DNA of 64,000 nucleotides. It comes from Cristatella mucedo. Lineage: Eukaryota; Bryozoa; Phylactolaemata; Cristatellidae. Within the stretch, counting starts at the first letter, position 1. Each line of letters starts with the position of its first letter. Both the position numbers and the translations under genes were made by a program. Under the pieces are notes generated by a model, which did no database searches, was not told the DNA's origin, and saw only the letters and a program-made list of their open reading frames with translations. The DNA lies in NCBI GenBank assembly GCA_009760855.2, contig WPIO01000003.1, positions 14,244,001 to 14,308,000 of the forward strand, read 5' to 3'. Shown here one piece after another: positions 1-11,042 of this stretch.

Positions 1-466
1 GCCCGCGACCGCAAGCAGCCCGCGACTGCGGCCGACGAATAGTGTGCTGCGAGCCAGCGTGCTCCTTGGGGGGGGGGGGCCGGTTGCCTGTTCGACCACT
101 CGGTGCGGTCTCTTTCGTAGGACAGCGGTGCTCTCCTATCGGTTTGCAAAGCGCCCGCGCTCTTCATACGTTCCTTTCGTTAATTCGCGCAGCTCCTGCT
201 TTCTCCGTAAGACGCCTTTCGAGTCGCTCCCAGAGCGAGCGGCGACGGCACCTCGACGCTCGGCTCGATGCTCGCCTTTGATCGCCGCTTCGTAGGGTTG
301 CTCGGCTGTCGCTCGTTGGGTCCGAGTCTTGAGTCAGAGCGGGAATGAGCGCTCGCCCTTCCTAGCACACACGCCCAACAGCACCGCCGCTCGTGCGTGC
401 TACTCGCGCTAGTCGTGCCCCTGCGCTCCGGCGGTGACTCGCTTTTTAGGCGCGACCCACGGAGTG
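1..466. other. Unassigned CpG-rich sequence
   Basis: GC- and CpG-rich stretch with a G12 run at about 68-79. Short ORFs here overlap in several frames and show no recognisable domain. It could be a promoter-type CpG island or an old repeat; nothing in the sequence decides this. Confidence 0.3.
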
Positions 467-467
467 C

Positions 468-575
468 CTTAATAATAATAATAATAATAATAAGTCGCCT
501 TCTGTATATAGCGCTCTTAGAGAGCCAAAGCTTCATCCTGGTGCTTTACGAGTCGCTGCAGGGGAAGCAATAATC
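468..575 (-). mobile_element. LINE-B 3' end relic with (AAT)n tail
   Basis: An AAT repeat (about 470-493) is followed by a diverged inverse copy of the LINE-B terminal hairpin (about 505-553) and a GCAGGGGAAGC stretch matching the LINE-B segment upstream of the hairpin. It is a short, old, 5'-truncated copy read on the minus strand. Better copies are at 12300-12799 and 62021-62244. Confidence 0.55.
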
Positions 576-1129
576 AATAGGGTATGGTAGCGCTTTAGTC
601 CATTTGTGTACCTGCAATTTGTTGCATCTCTTCCGCCTGCCACACTTCAATTACGAGAAGTATTTCGTGGTTTCACAAGGATTTTGAACTAAAGTGTCGG
701 CGCTGACCTATTCGAAAACGACAACGATGAAGCGTTGAGCAAGGGGCTCAATTTCTATGCCAGTCTTTAAGCTTCCGATACAGAAGAATGAGTAAGGGAG
801 GAATGTTCTGGAGGCAGCAACCATGAAGCGGTTTGATTTCGCGGCGTCTTACAGTCATCCTTGAACGAAAGCTTTTCATACTTGCTTCCTGTTTGAATTT
901 TATGGATAAACAGGGCTAACATGTTCAACCCTGGTGGTGTAAGTGCATGGCCACCCTTACGCCCTTGTTTTGACTCACTCAAGCAAGAACCAAAGGTGTC
1001 TTCAGAAGAAAAAAAATATTTAACTATATCTACGCCAAGTTGACGATCTATTGCATTCTATCTTTTCTCACGTCACCATATTAATCAAGACCACAGCCCT
1101 CTGGGTGAAGAATGAGAGAATGGGTCATA
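576..1129. other. No gene or known repeat seen
   Basis: Neither strand shows a convincing coding region or a match to the repeat families of this window. The 71-codon minus-strand ORF at 767-982 has no domain features. Confidence 0.4.
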
Positions 1130-2355
1130 CAATAACAATAATAATACACTTGAAAAAGCGACCTCAGAATTCAATCTCTTTCTAGGCGCTTTACATTTGC
1201 TGCAAAGGAAACACGATCAAATGGTAAGTGATATCATGCTTAATAAATAACATGGTTAGGGGTGGCATGCACAGGGTGAGCATGCAATCGTAGTTAGCAG
1301 CAGCATGCACAGTGTCAGCACACATAAGCACATAAAGGACGAATCACAGCAACCCACTAAATACTGTCATAAATAGGTGCATTTGTTAATTCTTTTTAAA
1401 TGTGGTCAAGTCAGGGGATGTCGTAACGCAAGTCGGGAGCGAGTTCCAGGCTTTGGGAGCATACGAACTAAATGCACGGTTTCTAAAGGATTTGAGGTTT
1501 GTACGAGGTATAGGCAAACAGTTGGTTTCCGGAAAGCGGGTGGTACGATTCTTGGCCTGGTGGGAGAGTAGATCTCATAGGTAGGCTGGAGCCAAAGAAT
1601 GAAGGGAATCTAACAGAGAGCGACAAAACCTTGAAGTCGATCCGTTGCTTGACTGGTAGCCAGAGCAGGTCGGCAAGAAGTGGTGTGATGTGGCAACTGC
1701 GACGCCGATGACAGACAAGCCTAGCTGCAGAGCAATAGTTGAAGCGCCTACAGAACGTATAGTCCATTTCAAGTTTTGGTGTAGGATGTGTGCGAAGGAG
1801 GTTTGATTTAAATATAGCACTTTGGGCGAGGATGCGAACCCGTGCTTGAGGATCTCTCTTTAAGACAAAGGTTTCGCACAAGCTGTAAGCACGTGATTGC
1901 ACGTGCCGGTTGGCCTGCAAGCAGTGAGTTACAGAAGTCGACGGGATGTCACAAATGCACGGAACAACTTAGATGTGGTATCCCTATCTAAAAAAGCCCA
2001 AATTTTAGCAATGTTATGTAGCTGAAAGTAGGCAGACTTTATTGTGGAGCTGATGTGGTCGTCTAACGTCACTTTGGACCATGACATCCAGATTTCGTGC
2101 AGATTCAACAGGAGATATGCTGGCAGAGCCAATTTTGAGTGTTAGCCTTTCCTAATTCTGAATCATACTTGGTTTGCCCATAACTAGTAAGTTATTTTTA
2201 TCATAATTTAACTTAAGAAAATTTGCTGCCATCCATGTGCGGATGTCGTCAATACATACAGCAAGGGAGTTGAGAGAATTTGAGATGCTCGAAGGCTGGG
2301 AGGGATCAAAGCAAAGATACAACTGAGTGTCATCTATATAGAAGCGGACTCCCTG
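1130..2355 (-). mobile_element. LINE-B, 5'-truncated L2/CR1-like non-LTR element
   Basis: Minus-strand copy. The (TTA)-type tail lies at about 1131-1146 and the 3' hairpin and GCAAATGTAAAGCGCC region at about 1150-1215. Upstream, frames with breaks encode the C-terminal region of an L2/CR1-type RT (WLPVKQRIDFKVLSL about 1620-1680, then a conserved AFVTSR stretch). The most upstream part encodes YIDDTQLYLCFDPS around 2310-2350, the RT catalytic block with A changed to I in YADD. Multiple stops and frame changes make it inactive. It is cut at about 2355, where a LINE-A copy begins in the opposite direction. Confidence 0.8.
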
Positions 2356-2774
2356 AAGCTGAACTGGTGCAGCAGTTCAGCATACTCGTGCCCTGGTCCT
2401 GTATGGACAATAAATTAGCTGTTCCGTTCCTCCGCTTAAAGATCGTTGGCGGCAGAAGCTTTAGCTCTGCAGGTCCTAGGCTATGGAACTCGCTCCAACA
2501 ATTCTTAAAAACGACAACTAGTGTCCTGTTGCCGTCTATGATTCATCCTTTCCAAAGGTAACGGGCTGCTACTTCCATGCTACTCACTGCCTCAACTGCT
2601 CTCCTGAATCTGCTATACTTCCAACTTTCTTTTTGTTTCGTGAGATGAATTCTGGTGGCTACCGAATGCGTACCAAAAGTCGTCTACGCTGTGAGTGTGC
2701 TATACAAAACTCTCCTGCGTAATACCCACATAGTCTTTGTGGCTTTGTGTAGTTACAGACGGAGATACATTACC
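2356..2774 (+). mobile_element. LINE-A 3' fragment
   Basis: Begins with the segment encoding AELLHQF and continues through DNKLAVPFLRLK and FSSAGPRLWNSL to the ORF end and a 3' end at AGTTACAGACGGAGATACATTAC. The same 3' end occurs at 29890, 39390 and, inverted, at 37152 and 48865. Frameshifts and a stop break the reading frame. It lies head-to-head with the LINE-B copy at 1130-2355. Confidence 0.8.
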
Positions 2775-3037
2775 TTTTTATATGGTCATGCAGTAAGACG
2801 TTAGCTATAAGCGGCAGTACCGTCCCATTTTGAACTAAGTTAGCCGCACGTCGTATGCCATTGGATGTGCCACACGTAAACTGGCCTACGGCGTGCAAAA
2901 AGAAACGAATGCACACTAGCTCACGGAGTCACGAAGATGCTCGTTCCTGTATTCCGCGTTGAGGTTTTGGTAATAGTCCTTGCTTGGCCCCAATCCCCTC
3001 TCTTCCACGTGAAATGTCATTTCAATTTTAATATCAC

Positions 3038-3040
<3 letters not shown>
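2775..3040. other. No gene or known repeat seen
   Basis: I find no ORF of note and no match to the repeats of this window. Confidence 0.4.
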
Positions 3041-3093
<53 letters not shown>

Positions 3094-3097
3094 TATA
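3041..3097. repeat. (TA)n microsatellite
   Basis: Nearly uninterrupted TA dinucleotide run with one G. It joins directly to the tail end of the following minus-strand SINE-1, so it probably grew from the SINE tail. Confidence 0.95.
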
Positions 3098-3229
3098 ATT
3101 CATTTATATAGCGCCCTAAGAGAACTTAATCTCTATTCAGGCGCTTTGCATATGCCTCGGAGCTCGAGCCCACGAACTCAGTCAGACCTTGGTCGGGGCG
3201 AGCACCTTAACCGCTAGACCAAACCAGCT
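3097..3229 (-). mobile_element. SINE-1 copy (tRNA-derived)
   Basis: Near full-length minus-strand copy. On the element strand it starts with AGCTGGTTTGGTCTAGCGG (A box), has a B box of type GGGCTCGAGC, and ends in the GCGCC...GGCGCT hairpin plus ATGAATTATA. Pol III would transcribe it from the internal boxes. Mobilisation would need a LINE reverse transcriptase, most likely LINE-B because the tails match. Confidence 0.85.
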
Positions 3230-3254
3230 ACACCCTCTGTACATGTTAATTTTT

Positions 3255-3458
3255 TCTTTCGGTGAGCTTTCGTTAGCCAATAGACTTTAGCTCACGAAAT
3301 GAGAAAGAGGGTTGAGTGAGGAGGACAGTCGAGGAAGACGCGAGTGGCGTATCCGTAGCAGAGAAGAATGCCTGGAAAGGGCATGCCAGAGACGTCAGCG
3401 AGAGATGATACGGCAAGCCGCGAGGATTTGTTGAGCCGGAGCTTCATGAGCCGTACAA
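3255..3458 (-). mobile_element. Diverged LINE-A 3' relic
   Basis: Similarity to the LINE-A 3' coding end is patchy: TAGCCAATAGACTTTAGCTC corresponds to the conserved block read at 37275-37292, followed by a comparable purine-rich stretch. It is older than the other LINE-A copies. Confidence 0.5.
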
Positions 3459-3461
3459 ACC

Positions 3462-3598
3462 TAGTTGAAGCGCCTACAGAACGTATAGTCCATTTCAAGT
3501 TTTGGTGTAGGATGTGTGCGAAGGAGGTTTGATTTAAATATAGCACTTTGGGCGAGGATGCGAACCCGTGCTTGAGGATCTCTCTTTAAGACAAAGGT
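3462..3598 (-). repeat. 137-bp perfect duplication of LINE-B segment 1736-1872
   Basis: Every base of 3462-3598 equals 1736-1872 (offset 1726, same orientation). The flanks differ abruptly on both sides. The duplicated piece is an internal RT-coding part of LINE-B, so it is not an independent insertion with its own 3' tail. Confidence 0.9.
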
Positions 3599-4887
3599 CA
3601 ATATAAAACTGGGTTATCTCGTAAGAACGCAGCACCGAGTAGCACCTCCGCCGCCGCAAGAATCAGTGGGTGCCCGAGTTCGGCTGCTCAGTGACGCCAG
3701 GTTTAATCAAGAGCTGGGCCGTGAGCCTCCGGTGCAAAACGAATGATTGTCATTTGCAACTCAATCAAATGACGCAGAAATAACTCTCGCATTGTCTTAG
3801 GAAGTCTTCCAAGCAGACAGCAGAGGAAAAAAACAGCGATGTAACGTTCTCCGATTATAGGAAGCAGCTGCACTGTTTGGTTGATGAGACGCGGTTAGAA
3901 ACAATAATCTGCTAATGGATTTAGTAGAAACATGCTTCAGCCGAAACCTTGAGTAGTAATTCTGCTGATGCTTGTAATTATTCAGCTTTCCATTTAGTGG
4001 AAGGTTTTTCTCTAAAGCTGACTGTTCCGGAGACAAGCATTCACTTAAGGGCGAGATGTATTTTGCTCTAAATTATACGAACTGCAAAATATTGTACTTG
4101 TGTGCCCTCCACGGCCAGCTAAATATTTTGTCTTTCGGATGCGCTTCGTGATTTGATATACTGTGAATAATCAAATAGTAGATGAGAGGAAGTAATTATT
4201 CATCTAATATTAATCACATCAGCAAAAGAAAGTCTATTATTTTTTCAAGAAACGCCGAGTTTACAAAATATAGAGCGGATATTTAGGTACCTGTAAAACT
4301 TCGCCTAGTAAGTGAGCTACTTTAAATAAAGTCATGCATGACTCTTAAAACTTGGTACTAATTTTTGAACATTTACTAGAGAAAAGAGGTCGCGACTCAA
4401 AACTTTGGTATGATCATGTCATAGGCTACGTGAGGGTCATAATAACAGCTCATCGTTACTTCTTCGAGGGATTTTAAAGGAAAGATGTCCATATGGTGTA
4501 GATTTAATTGAATTGCTAACGAACGAGCTTTTCTTCAGGTTTTTCTCTCAAAAAATGGCTCACGCCTGCTCAAAATGACCACAATTTAACTAAATTGACC
4601 CATCTCTTTTCTGAAGCTTATACGTTTGTGGTTATTCAGAAAAAGCTCTAGATGTGCACCAAAAGCACAATGAACTTGGGCAGCTAATTTTAAGCAAAGT
4701 TAACGGGAACGGAACGCTGGATGATCAAAATAAATTTTTCTTGCATCTTTGCCCAATGCTTGAAGTACTGTCTATGACAGGAAATGGCTGGGCTCTGCCA
4801 ATACTGTTTGAGCTTGTTACGTTGCTGCGGTTGCTTAGTGCATCTCGAACTCTCAGTGCTGCCTACACTTTGCGTCGGGCCCAGACT
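3599..4887. other. AT-rich sequence without recognised features
   Basis: ORFs are short and without domain character (for example 3797-4036 minus and 4654-4935 plus). The latter runs into the SINE-1 at 4888, so it is not a gene. Confidence 0.4.
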
Positions 4888-5037
4888 AATTTGTTTGGTC
4901 TAGCGGTTAAGGTGCTCGCCCAGACCAAGGTCTGACTGAAGTCGTGGGCTCGAGCCCCGAGGCATATGTGAAGCGCCTGAATAGAGATTAAGTTCTCCTG
5001 GGGCGCTATATAAATGAATTATATTTTATTTATATTT
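4888..5037 (+). mobile_element. SINE-1 copy
   Basis: Complete plus-strand copy: A box region TGGTCTAGCGG, B box GGGCTCGAGCCCC, 3' hairpin GCGCCTGAATAGAGATTAAG...GGGGCGCTATA, then ATGAATTATATTTTATTT. It has the intact modular order of the family. Confidence 0.9.
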
Positions 5038-6237
5038 AAAATATACCCGCATACTGCACCCTCTCGACTTAACTCTGCCACTTCAGGGTTACAGTAGTTT
5101 TGTAGGGCTACAGTAATAAGTTTCCCAACGCTTGTATATAAAATCATGAGCGTTTCCTCAAACGAAGAGAAGCAGTAAGCTCAGCGGATAGAATGCAAAA
5201 GTCTGCAGTCTCTATGATGTATTGATAGGTTGGAAACCGAATGGCAGCATTGTAGGAAAAAGATGGATCAGCAACACATTGATGCTCTCAAACTCACAGG
5301 AGGGTGCACAATTAACAAGCCTTCATTGCAGGAAAAAGAATGCCGATATAATGACAACTAAGTCTCGTCAACCGTCAGCGAGGCGATGCCAATTTTCACT
5401 CCATAGTCTTCGTAGCAGCGATGGCTACGCCAGTCGACCCTCCTTTGTGGAGCTGCATCATCTTTTTAATCGAAGCGATTACTTTGGCTGCAATTAGAGG
5501 TCAAACGACTCATTCAACCGTAAACATTCCAGCAAGTACGAACTGGGCGAAGATCCATAATGCAGTAGTAATACCTTGGTTGAGTTATCAGGATAATCTG
5601 AACCTTCCTGGTTTGCCTGGGCGGGGAGTGCCGCACAGAGATCAGCATGCATTAAAAAAAAAAATATTTCAGTGTACAATAGCACAAACCCATGCACAAT
5701 CCTCGGTTCTTGAAAATGACGCATTACAGCTACTCAACCGCTGTTGAATATGATGAAGCTCACTGCAACGAGGTGGAGTTCCAACAGTAAACCCATCCCC
5801 ACGTTAACCCAAGTAGGGAAGAATAGCCGCAGCGCCGTCGTCAAACATAAAACGATATTTGGATGGCGCTTGTTTAAAGAAGTTCTATTTGGAAAACGCC
5901 ACCGCGAGACAAAGGTTCTTCCGCTAAAATGGATGAGATAGACGTCGCAGGGTAGCGGAGCAGCCGTTATGCAATGAGGCTGAGGGTACAAGCATAGCTC
6001 GCAGCACAAGTCTCCTCGATAACCGACGCTCGATAGCGTCTGGCTGGTTCTCAGCCTTGCAGAGCCACTGGGATTGAAGCCGGTCGTTTGGAGGTGGAGA
6101 AATAGAATGACGACCCAGTCTACTCAAACGTTTTTATGCTTCCAACTAGCTAGATCTTCACAGGAGTTGTGACCAAGATTGTCAATGAGCATCACTACAT
6201 CAACATCAACATTAACATCTGTAACCGTTCGACCATG
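5038..6237. other. No gene or known repeat seen
   Basis: There are overlapping short ORFs on both strands (5222-5747 plus, 5494-6127 minus) with no recognisable domain, and no match to the repeat families. Confidence 0.35.
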
Positions 6238-6317
6238 CTTCCTTTGCAGTATAAGTGCCTAGAAAGAGATTATGTTCTCTGAGGACACCATATACATATA
6301 TTCTGATTATTATTATC
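6238..6317 (+). mobile_element. LINE-B 3' tail fragment
   Basis: Terminal hairpin GTGCCTAGAAAGAGATTATG...TTCTCTGAGGACACC followed by TTATTATTAT. Only the last 80 bases of the element are present, so it is a strongly 5'-truncated insertion. Confidence 0.7.
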
Positions 6318-6830
6318 AGATCAAGTTTCACACATAAAATTTGGGCTGCATGATTGACTATCGGGGACAGGATCGGGGATGACATTCATAAGAAAGTTTT
6401 GCAGCCGTCCTAGGCAGGCGACCGTGTGTCTGACCAGAGCAGCGCTGTATTGACATCAGTACAGTGAGCATTGCCTCCACTCTCACAATAACGACAGGCA
6501 GAGAGCTCGACGATGGCGAAAGAACCAGCCAACCAACGGGAATGAAAATATGGACGAATAAGGCTATCATACTTCTATAGTACGAAGGAAGCCCTCTGAG
6601 CTATGGCATCTATTATTTTCTTCACAAGAAAGGCTACATCATCCGGTTGGGTCTTAGAATCGATCACGTAATACGGCGATTATGTTAAGTACCTCAAGCT
6701 TACTCTCATTGTTTGCTACATTGAAAGAGCTCGTTAAAACATGGACTTTTTCATGCTGCTAGAGTAGTAAGGCATACGAGATCAGTGGAAGCCGGAACAA
6801 CATAAACAACACATTACAGTAAATAGTCAC
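6318..6830. other. Possible intron sequence, nothing recognised
   Basis: No repeats or domains are seen. If the exon at 6831-7072 is real, this is intron downstream of it on the minus strand. Confidence 0.3.
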
Positions 6831-7072
6831 CTGACTTCTTGGGCACGTGCAGCCTGTCGAGGTCGGTGATCCGTACATTACCGGCACTACTGGTTCCATA
6901 CTGTATTTTGATGACGTCGGGAACATTTTTTTTGGTCGTTATCTTCATAATACTCGTCAGAGGTCTGTGACTTTGTATGATCGCTTCACCGGGTACGACC
7001 GTATCGTGTAGTATGTACACGCTGTCCTCCGTTACGACGACATGACTGAAGCACCGTAAAGCATTCTGGCTA
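6831..7072 (-). CDS. Candidate internal exon, PH-like protein fragment
   Basis: An open minus-strand frame gives about 80 residues with normal protein composition, including the strings SHVVVTEDSVYIL, SIMKITTKKNVPDVIKIQYG and RITDLDRLHVPKKS. The pattern of beta-strand-like segments resembles a PH-like domain. A polypyrimidine/AG acceptor (TTGCAG, AG at 7073-7074) precedes it and a donor TCAG|GTGACT (GT at 6829-6830) follows, giving a 242-bp exon entering in phase 2 and leaving in phase 1. No neighbouring exon was found. I do not recognise the protein; the domain suggestion is inference. Confidence 0.45.
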
Positions 7073-7568
7073 CTGCAAGTCTGGCAAACATTGCTAGCAG
7101 GCAAGGCTTAGCCAAAGGCTGAACTATGGCTAGAAAAGACCGGCATGCAGCAGTAGCAGCACACGATCTTTTAAGAGCTGCCAGTATTTCCTCTTTCAAA
7201 AGCTTGCTGAAATTCTATGCAAAATTTAGTAGACTGCGTCCTGTAAAAAAGATGTTCAAATCCATTAGCTTACCGAAGAGGATCAGAAAGTTCTGAACCT
7301 CCTCGATCGACCAGAATGAGCGACTTGAGACGAACTACCCTTTATTTCCCAACTGAGCTGGAAAAGGTCAAGGCTCGACAGATATATAGACAGGGGCGGT
7401 GGATAAGCGTTAAAACTAGCAATCCAAGAGGAATACCTGTACTTTATTTTAGAATAGACAGTGAAAAGTCCGTGCGATGCATAGACCAAAGAATATAGAG
7501 GTGCCACATAATAAAAAGGAAGAAAACAGAACAGCCAGGCAGGCTGATGGAACATCATATATAAATAT
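7073..7568. other. No gene or known repeat seen
   Basis: Would be upstream intron if the exon at 6831-7072 is real. ORFs at 7283-7558 (minus) and 7316-7498 (plus) overlap each other and lack domains. Confidence 0.3.
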
Positions 7569-7569
7569 C

Positions 7570-7645
<76 letters not shown>
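7569..7645. repeat. (TA)n microsatellite
   Basis: Uninterrupted TA repeat of about 38 units, preceded by ATAAATAT variants. Confidence 0.97.
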
Positions 7646-7648
<3 letters not shown>

Positions 7649-7663
7649 AATGTTAAGTCAATG

Positions 7664-7822
7664 CTGACTGATTTTACAACTTCTCTTATATAGTGAGCAG
7701 TCGAGCCGTAGTGACTGTCACTCCAACTTTAAGTGGGCAATAAGGAAAAACCTTCTGTAGGACTCGAACCCACACAACTTAGACCTTGAAGTTTGAACGC
7801 CTTACCCCTAGGCTACAGCCCA
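7664..7822 (-). mobile_element. SINE-2 relic (tRNA-derived)
   Basis: The minus-strand element has a head near 7822 and a B-box-like GGGTTCGAGTCCT (read on the minus strand at about 7759-7772), followed by a tail related to the TTTTACAAC...CTATATAGTGAGCAG segment. It is diverged from better copies at 30696-30872 and 45985-46152. Confidence 0.65.
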
Positions 7823-7887
7823 AGGCAAAAATTACATATATATACATACACGTATGTATATATATATGGGTAGAGGGAGGGGGAGCA

Positions 7888-8069
<182 letters not shown>

Positions 8070-8204
8070 CAAGAGAAAGAAGCAGGACAGACGGAACTAT
8101 AGGAGAAAGAGGGAGAAGGAGAGTGAGGGAGGAAAAGAAGGAAGGAAGGTAGGCAGGCAGACAGGAAAGGAGAAAGATGAGGAAGGAACATATTAATCAT
8201 AAGG

Positions 8205-8550
8205 ATAAGGCACTTACATATGCTGTAAAGGAAACGCGTTCATATGGTCAGTCATGCAAAGCGGCAGCATGCATAAGAACACAAAGCACAGCTGACAAGT
8301 CACAAGGACTCAGCAAATGCACTGAGAAACAGGTGCCTGTTGAGCTTGTGTTAACAAGTCATTATGTCAGGGCATGTCGTGACGTCAGCCAACAGTGAGT
8401 GTCAGGCTTTGGGGCATATGAATTAAATCATAGTCTCCGAAGGATCAGAGGGAGGTTAGAGGCAAAGCAAAACGACCTGAGTCAGAAGAGTGGGTAGGAC
8501 GATGTGAAGCCTGATTAGAAAGCATTTTGGATATGTAGGGACAGAGACGT
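8205..8550 (-). mobile_element. LINE-B 3' region relic
   Basis: The minus strand contains diverged LINE-B blocks: GCTGTAAAGGAAACGC (pre-hairpin), the CAGCATGCATAAG...GCACAG repeat-like segment, and CAGGCTTTGGGGCATATGAA matching the WNSLP-coding region. The terminal hairpin itself has been lost or replaced by the purine-rich sequence. Confidence 0.6.
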
Positions 8551-8690
8551 GATGGACAAAATAGACTAATGCAAGAAAATGAGGACTGTGTCCACAATTA
8601 TCATGCATGTGACCAGTATATGCATGCATGTCAAAATTTATCTCCAATCCATAAGCCGGTGTTCGTAGCACTTCTTACAGCAATTTCAAT

Positions 8691-8735
8691 CTGTCATTTA
8701 TCATTTATCATTTATCATTTATCTGTCATTTATAT
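8691..8735 (+). repeat. (ATCATTT)n short tandem repeat
   Basis: Four to five units of the heptamer ATCATTT with a TCTGTCATTTAT variant at each side. Confidence 0.9.
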
Positions 8736-10680
8736 TTTATTCATAGATTCAAAGCCATGGCAGGTAGAATACCTTGATATGAACTGTTCGTTATCCCTAA
8801 CTTGAAGGCATCTGCATGTGCAGTCATGTTTGTTCCGCTCGAGCCAATCCTCCAATACGACCCTGATGCCGGGACGACTATCGCCATCGGTAGGACCTGA
8901 GCCTACAAATGTAACATCTCTCAGCATTGTGTATGTATACATATACCGTATGTATTGTCACGATGAGCTATACATCCATCGTTTATGGTGCAGATTAGAG
9001 ATGGTTAATGACAGACAAGAACCTGCTGCTTTGAAATCGTGGACTCGCGGAACTCTGCAATTTTCATGGGGAGTTAACAAAATAATCTGACAAAGCGATA
9101 GCCGATGGCATTGTTCGGTCACGAGCATGCAAGGCCTGAATGTAACCAATTCTTTCTCATGCGCACACAACTCCCTAGGATGCAGGTCGGGTCTATGCTC
9201 ATCGCCACCCAGCCTTTCCTGCTAACTTATTTTGGCTCACAAGGGGGCCAATTCCAACATCGGGAAGTTTTTCACGGAGAGCAAGCGTTTATCTACCTAA
9301 CAAAAATTTTGGAAACACTGCCTCGAGGATTGAATCGGAACCTCTCTCTCGAGGCCGGGAATAGCGCTGGATTAATGCTTCATAAAACAGCTTATGACAA
9401 TGCAGTTACTGAAGCTTTATATGTACTACATATTTCTCTTCCTTCAGCTTAATAAGTCTTTGATAGTTATTGCTCATCTATTTTACTTTACTGCCGTTAT
9501 ATTTTCTCACAACAATGATGTAAACTCTTTCCTCAGCACACCCAGCCTACCCAAATTCATGCTCCTAAATGTTCTGCAAAATAAGTTTTACTTCACCCTG
9601 TAGCAAAATCGCGCTTTATTATATAAAGATAGACATCTCGGTTGGTGGAATTTACCAAGCCTTCAAGATTTCTCCAAAAAATTTTCAATCCACACCAGAT
9701 GCTTGCCAGCCGCTCCAGGGAATATACCCAGCGATATGGCAGATATGAGGCCTTAATGCACGGTATCGTGCCGTATTTTAAAGTACATTTTCATGAAAGT
9801 AATGAGACGGTAAGAGTCGGCAGCATGCTTATGCATCCCAGTGCATGTTAAGATATCATCACCGGAAGGACATCTGTACTTATTCCTTAGCAAACACATG
9901 CTGGGTTTGTGATGCCGACCTCTGGGGCTACGGAGCAACATGGATTATTAGGTCTTTGGCTAAGCCATGAAATGCCTGGTTCAGGTACACGCAGAAACAG
10001 ACAAAAATACAACCTCCAGCTATTACAAAAGAACTCAACGATATGCTTGCATGCTTACAGCTCGTGAGCATAGTCGTCGCCCTAGAATGAATAGCATATG
10101 CTGAGGAGGACCATGTGTGCGCCTAGAAGCTATTGGCAAAACAGGCCTTCCTCAGCTTACACTCGTGCGGGCGAAATAGTTAGCTCCATGCCATCGCGTT
10201 TGTGCTTGCCTTTCAGCGACTCTCGGATCGCAGTGTGACTCTAGATCCACCAGACCAAGCAGGACAAGTATTCTTATTAGTTCATTGGAAACCGAAGTCT
10301 GAATTGACCTAATGAATTTAGACCACGTTCCCTACACAGATGCTGCTTGCTTTCTGCTGAGAGTGGACACAGCAACCGCACTGCTTGACCAAAGCTGGGA
10401 ATGCTGGGTCGACAACTTTGTGGCTGCAACTTGCCATAGCTGCCCAAACTTAGCCTCGTTGGTCATTAGAAGTAGGGGGCATACCAGTACGGCATGAAGG
10501 AGCATAATTGACCTAACGAGCTAAATTAGTTAAGACCCACTTGCATATCCGGCCCTCCCCCGTAAAGGCATCGCGATGGATGCACTCAAACACAATGCCG
10601 AAGCTGAGCTTCATTTGCCCAGCCATGTTTACCCCCAGTGGCAGCTGGGAGCACTGTTCTACAGATGGATATATGCATGT
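8736..10680. other. No gene or known repeat seen
   Basis: The longest ORF (9105-9452 plus, 115 codons) has no signal peptide, domain or splice context that I can support. Confidence 0.35.
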
Positions 10681-10748
10681 ATTTCTGCAAAGTACCTAGA
10701 GAGAAAGTTGATTTAATTAGGGTGCTATACAAATGTCGCATTATTATC
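10681..10748 (+). mobile_element. LINE-B or SINE-1 3' tail fragment
   Basis: CTGCAAAGTACCTAGAGAG is followed by GGGTGCTATACAAATG and TTATTATC. This is the common terminal hairpin. The GCTATACAAATG favours SINE-1 and the GCAAAG...CCTAGA favours LINE-B, so the parent family is not resolved. Confidence 0.55.
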
Positions 10749-10939
10749 GAAAAAGACAGCTGCTAGCCGGTTACTGTACCATGCTCAGCATTGGGATAAT
10801 GACATACCAAGGCCAATTACTGCGAAGACGATGCCAAACCTTGGCCTTGGCAGCCACGTCCAATCATAGAGAGAAGGGCATATTGGGGAGATTAGGTATG
10901 GGATGATGTTAGTAAGATTGATGGTGGCAATTGCTGCCA

Positions 10940-11042
10940 CGGTTGTACCGTGACCAAAATCGCAGACTCGAGCCATGTGACATATGTAAAGAACATAAGG
11001 ATTAAGTTTCCTAGGGTGCCATACAAATGAAGTATATTTATA
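10940..11042 (+). mobile_element. SINE-1 relic
   Basis: B-box remnant CAGACTCGAGCC, then CATATGTAAAGAACATAAGG, and hairpin end GGGTGCCATACAAATGAAG. Diverged and 5'-truncated. Confidence 0.55.

Noticed and set aside
180-536. 118-codon minus-strand ORF with a poly-Ile stretch
   Set aside because: The Ile run is the AAT repeat of a LINE-B tail; the rest has no domain.
3097-3229. tRNA gene from A and B boxes
   Set aside because: The tRNA-like head belongs to SINE-1, repeated more than ten times with the same LINE-like tail; no cloverleaf.
9105-9452. 115-codon plus-strand ORF as a gene
   Set aside because: No domain or signal, with overlapping opposite-strand ORF; indistinguishable from chance.
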